This document shows, piece after piece, positions 21,689-22,589 of a DNA stretch of 22,589 nt. Each line of letters opens with the position of its first letter. Positions within the stretch are counted from its first letter, which is position 1. The notes under the pieces were generated by a model. The model ran no database searches. It worked only from the letters and a program-made list of their open reading frames with translations, and had not been told where the DNA came from. Both the position numbers and the translations under genes were made by a program. The stretch covers positions 1 through 22,589 of the forward strand of contig JAEXRM010000076.1 of NCBI GenBank assembly GCA_023440865.1. Reading direction: 5' to 3'. Source of the stretch: Bacillota bacterium (lineage in GTDB: Bacteria > Bacillota > Clostridia > DSM-8532).

Positions 21689-22589
21689 TCCCGCGTCCGC
21701 CGGCGGAGCGCTCCGCGCGCAGGCCCCGCATCTTCATCCCCATGATTGAGGTGGGCGGATGCCACAAGGCGATCGCGCTTGCCATCCAGGATGCCGTGGA
21801 ACGGCTTTATCCGGGCCGCTTCGACATCCGTGTCGTCGATTTCATGTATGCCTGTGGCGCGAGGTCTTCGGACCGAAGCATCAAGGCCTCCTGGAACGCG
21901 GCATTGGCGCAGCCGCGCATCACCACCCTGCTCAACGGCTGGATGGATGAGGCCAATCATCTCATGCGCAGCAATGCGATCTCGCAGATCCTGTATCCCG
22001 AGTTCGTCCGAAAGGGCATGGCCTACATCCGCGACCTCGATCCCGATCTGATCGTGGCGACCCATTTCTTCTGCACCTCCGTCGCGGTGCTCGCCCGCGA
22101 GCGGTATGGCCTTGGCTGCCGCATCGTGTCGCATGTCAGCGACCCGTTCCGCGCGCATGCGCTCTGGGTCAATCCGCTGGCCGACGAACTGGTGGTCTGT
22201 TCGGAGCAGGCACGCGATTATCTGGCCATGCTCGGCCAGATACCCGAGACGATGCGCGTGGTGCCGTTTCCGATCAACCGCCGGTTCTTCGAGCCTGTGC
22301 GGCGCACCCGCGACGCCATTCTGGAGGAGTTGGGCCTTGATCCGCTGCGTCAGACCGTATTGGCCAGCTCCGGCGGCGAGGGGATCGGCAGCACGGAGCA
22401 ATACATCCGTGATCTGTATCTGTCGGGCCTGCCCATCAACCTGATCGCCATCTGCGGAAGGAACGACCGCCTGCTGCGCGAGATGCGGCTGCTCGGCGCC
22501 CGGCCTTCGCCGGTTCGGTTCGCACCGCTCGGGTTTGTCTCGAACATGAACGAGCTGGCGGGCGTCGCCGATGCCGCCGTGGTCAAGGC
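21685..22589 (+). CDS. Glycosyltransferase, MGDG synthase / processive diacylglycerol glucosyltransferase type, 3' end missing
   Basis: Translating from 21685 gives 301 open codons to the window edge. The N-terminal half resembles the MGDG-synthase acceptor domain: a first strand then GGCHKAIALAIQDAVE (24-39; the usual Gly before His is Cys), VVDF, DPDLIVATHFF, and the signature HVSDPFRAHALWVNPLADELVVCSE (150-174). The C-terminal GT28-like nucleotide-sugar domain begins with SSGGEGIGS (228-236), then LIAICGRND and PLGFVSNMNELAGVADAAVVK. Relatives such as UgtP add glucose from UDP-glucose to diacylglycerol, making membrane glycolipids and lipoteichoic-acid anchors; the exact donor and acceptor are unknown here. 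The start overlaps the hfq stop as ATGA, with only a GAGG very close before it, so translation probably depends on hfq. An ATG at 21742 is a less likely alternative. Confidence 0.85.
   Translation, partial: MIPRPPAERSARRPRIFIPMIEVGGCHKAIALAIQDAVERLYPGRFDIRVVDFMYACGARSSDRSIKASWNAALAQPRITTLLNGWMDEANHLMRSNAISQILYPEFVRKGMAYIRDLDPDLIVATHFFCTSVAVLARERYGLGCRIVSHVSDPFRAHALWVNPLADELVVCSEQARDYLAMLGQIPETMRVVPFPINRRFFEPVRRTRDAILEELGLDPLRQTVLASSGGEGIGSTEQYIRDLYLSGLPINLIAICGRNDRLLREMRLLGARPSPVRFAPLGFVSNMNELAGVADAAVVK

Overview
The window looks like a chromosomal segment of a GC-rich member of the Firmicutes (Clostridia-like). Three things point there: a threonine T-box leader in front of thrS, the gene order miaB-mutS-mutL-miaA-hfq typical of Clostridia, and an endonuclease-type MutL with no mutH. 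Promoters resemble sigma-A sites (TTGACC/TTGAAT with TATCAT/TATGAT, 17 bp spacing) and several intergenic gaps end in clear intrinsic terminators. I saw no transposase, integrase, phage gene, CRISPR array, rRNA or tRNA. The species cannot be named from this sequence.

Layout. On the minus strand from the left edge is the start of a secreted D-Ala-D-Ala carboxypeptidase (3' end outside the window). Divergent from it is a TIM-barrel sugar-phosphate isomerase/epimerase with its own promoter. Then come a T-box riboswitch and thrS (2460-4725), closed by a strong terminator; an orphan membrane chemoreceptor (4938-6680); a uracil permease (6845-8215) with a long structured 5' leader and a terminator; and a Nudix hydrolase of the CoA-pyrophosphatase type followed by a small CoA-binding protein (8381-9699). 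A hairpin at 9728-9759 separates these from three minus-strand genes: a ferritin, and a probable two-gene operon of a MocR-type GntR/aminotransferase regulator (11854-13494) and a stand-alone PLP aminotransferase (10501-11700).

The right part (13822-22589) is one plus-strand run: miaB, mutS, mutL, miaA, hfq and the beginning of a glycosyltransferase that overlaps hfq by an ATGA start/stop. It joins tRNA A37 modification (MiaA adds the isopentenyl group, MiaB methylthiolates it), DNA mismatch repair (MutS recognition, MutL nicking) and Hfq. hfq has its own good promoter inside the run.

Nothing here is clearly a new system; most genes are core functions. The parts worth a second look are regulatory: the bulged 18-bp hairpin, mini-ORF and TTGCAA pair in front of the uracil permease; the repeated CCAAT/ATTGG boxes at the MocR promoter; a 12-bp repeat over the miaB promoter; the AT-rich leader of hfq and its overlap with a glycosyltransferase; and a duplicated His/Ala-rich stretch at the 5' end of the Nudix gene.
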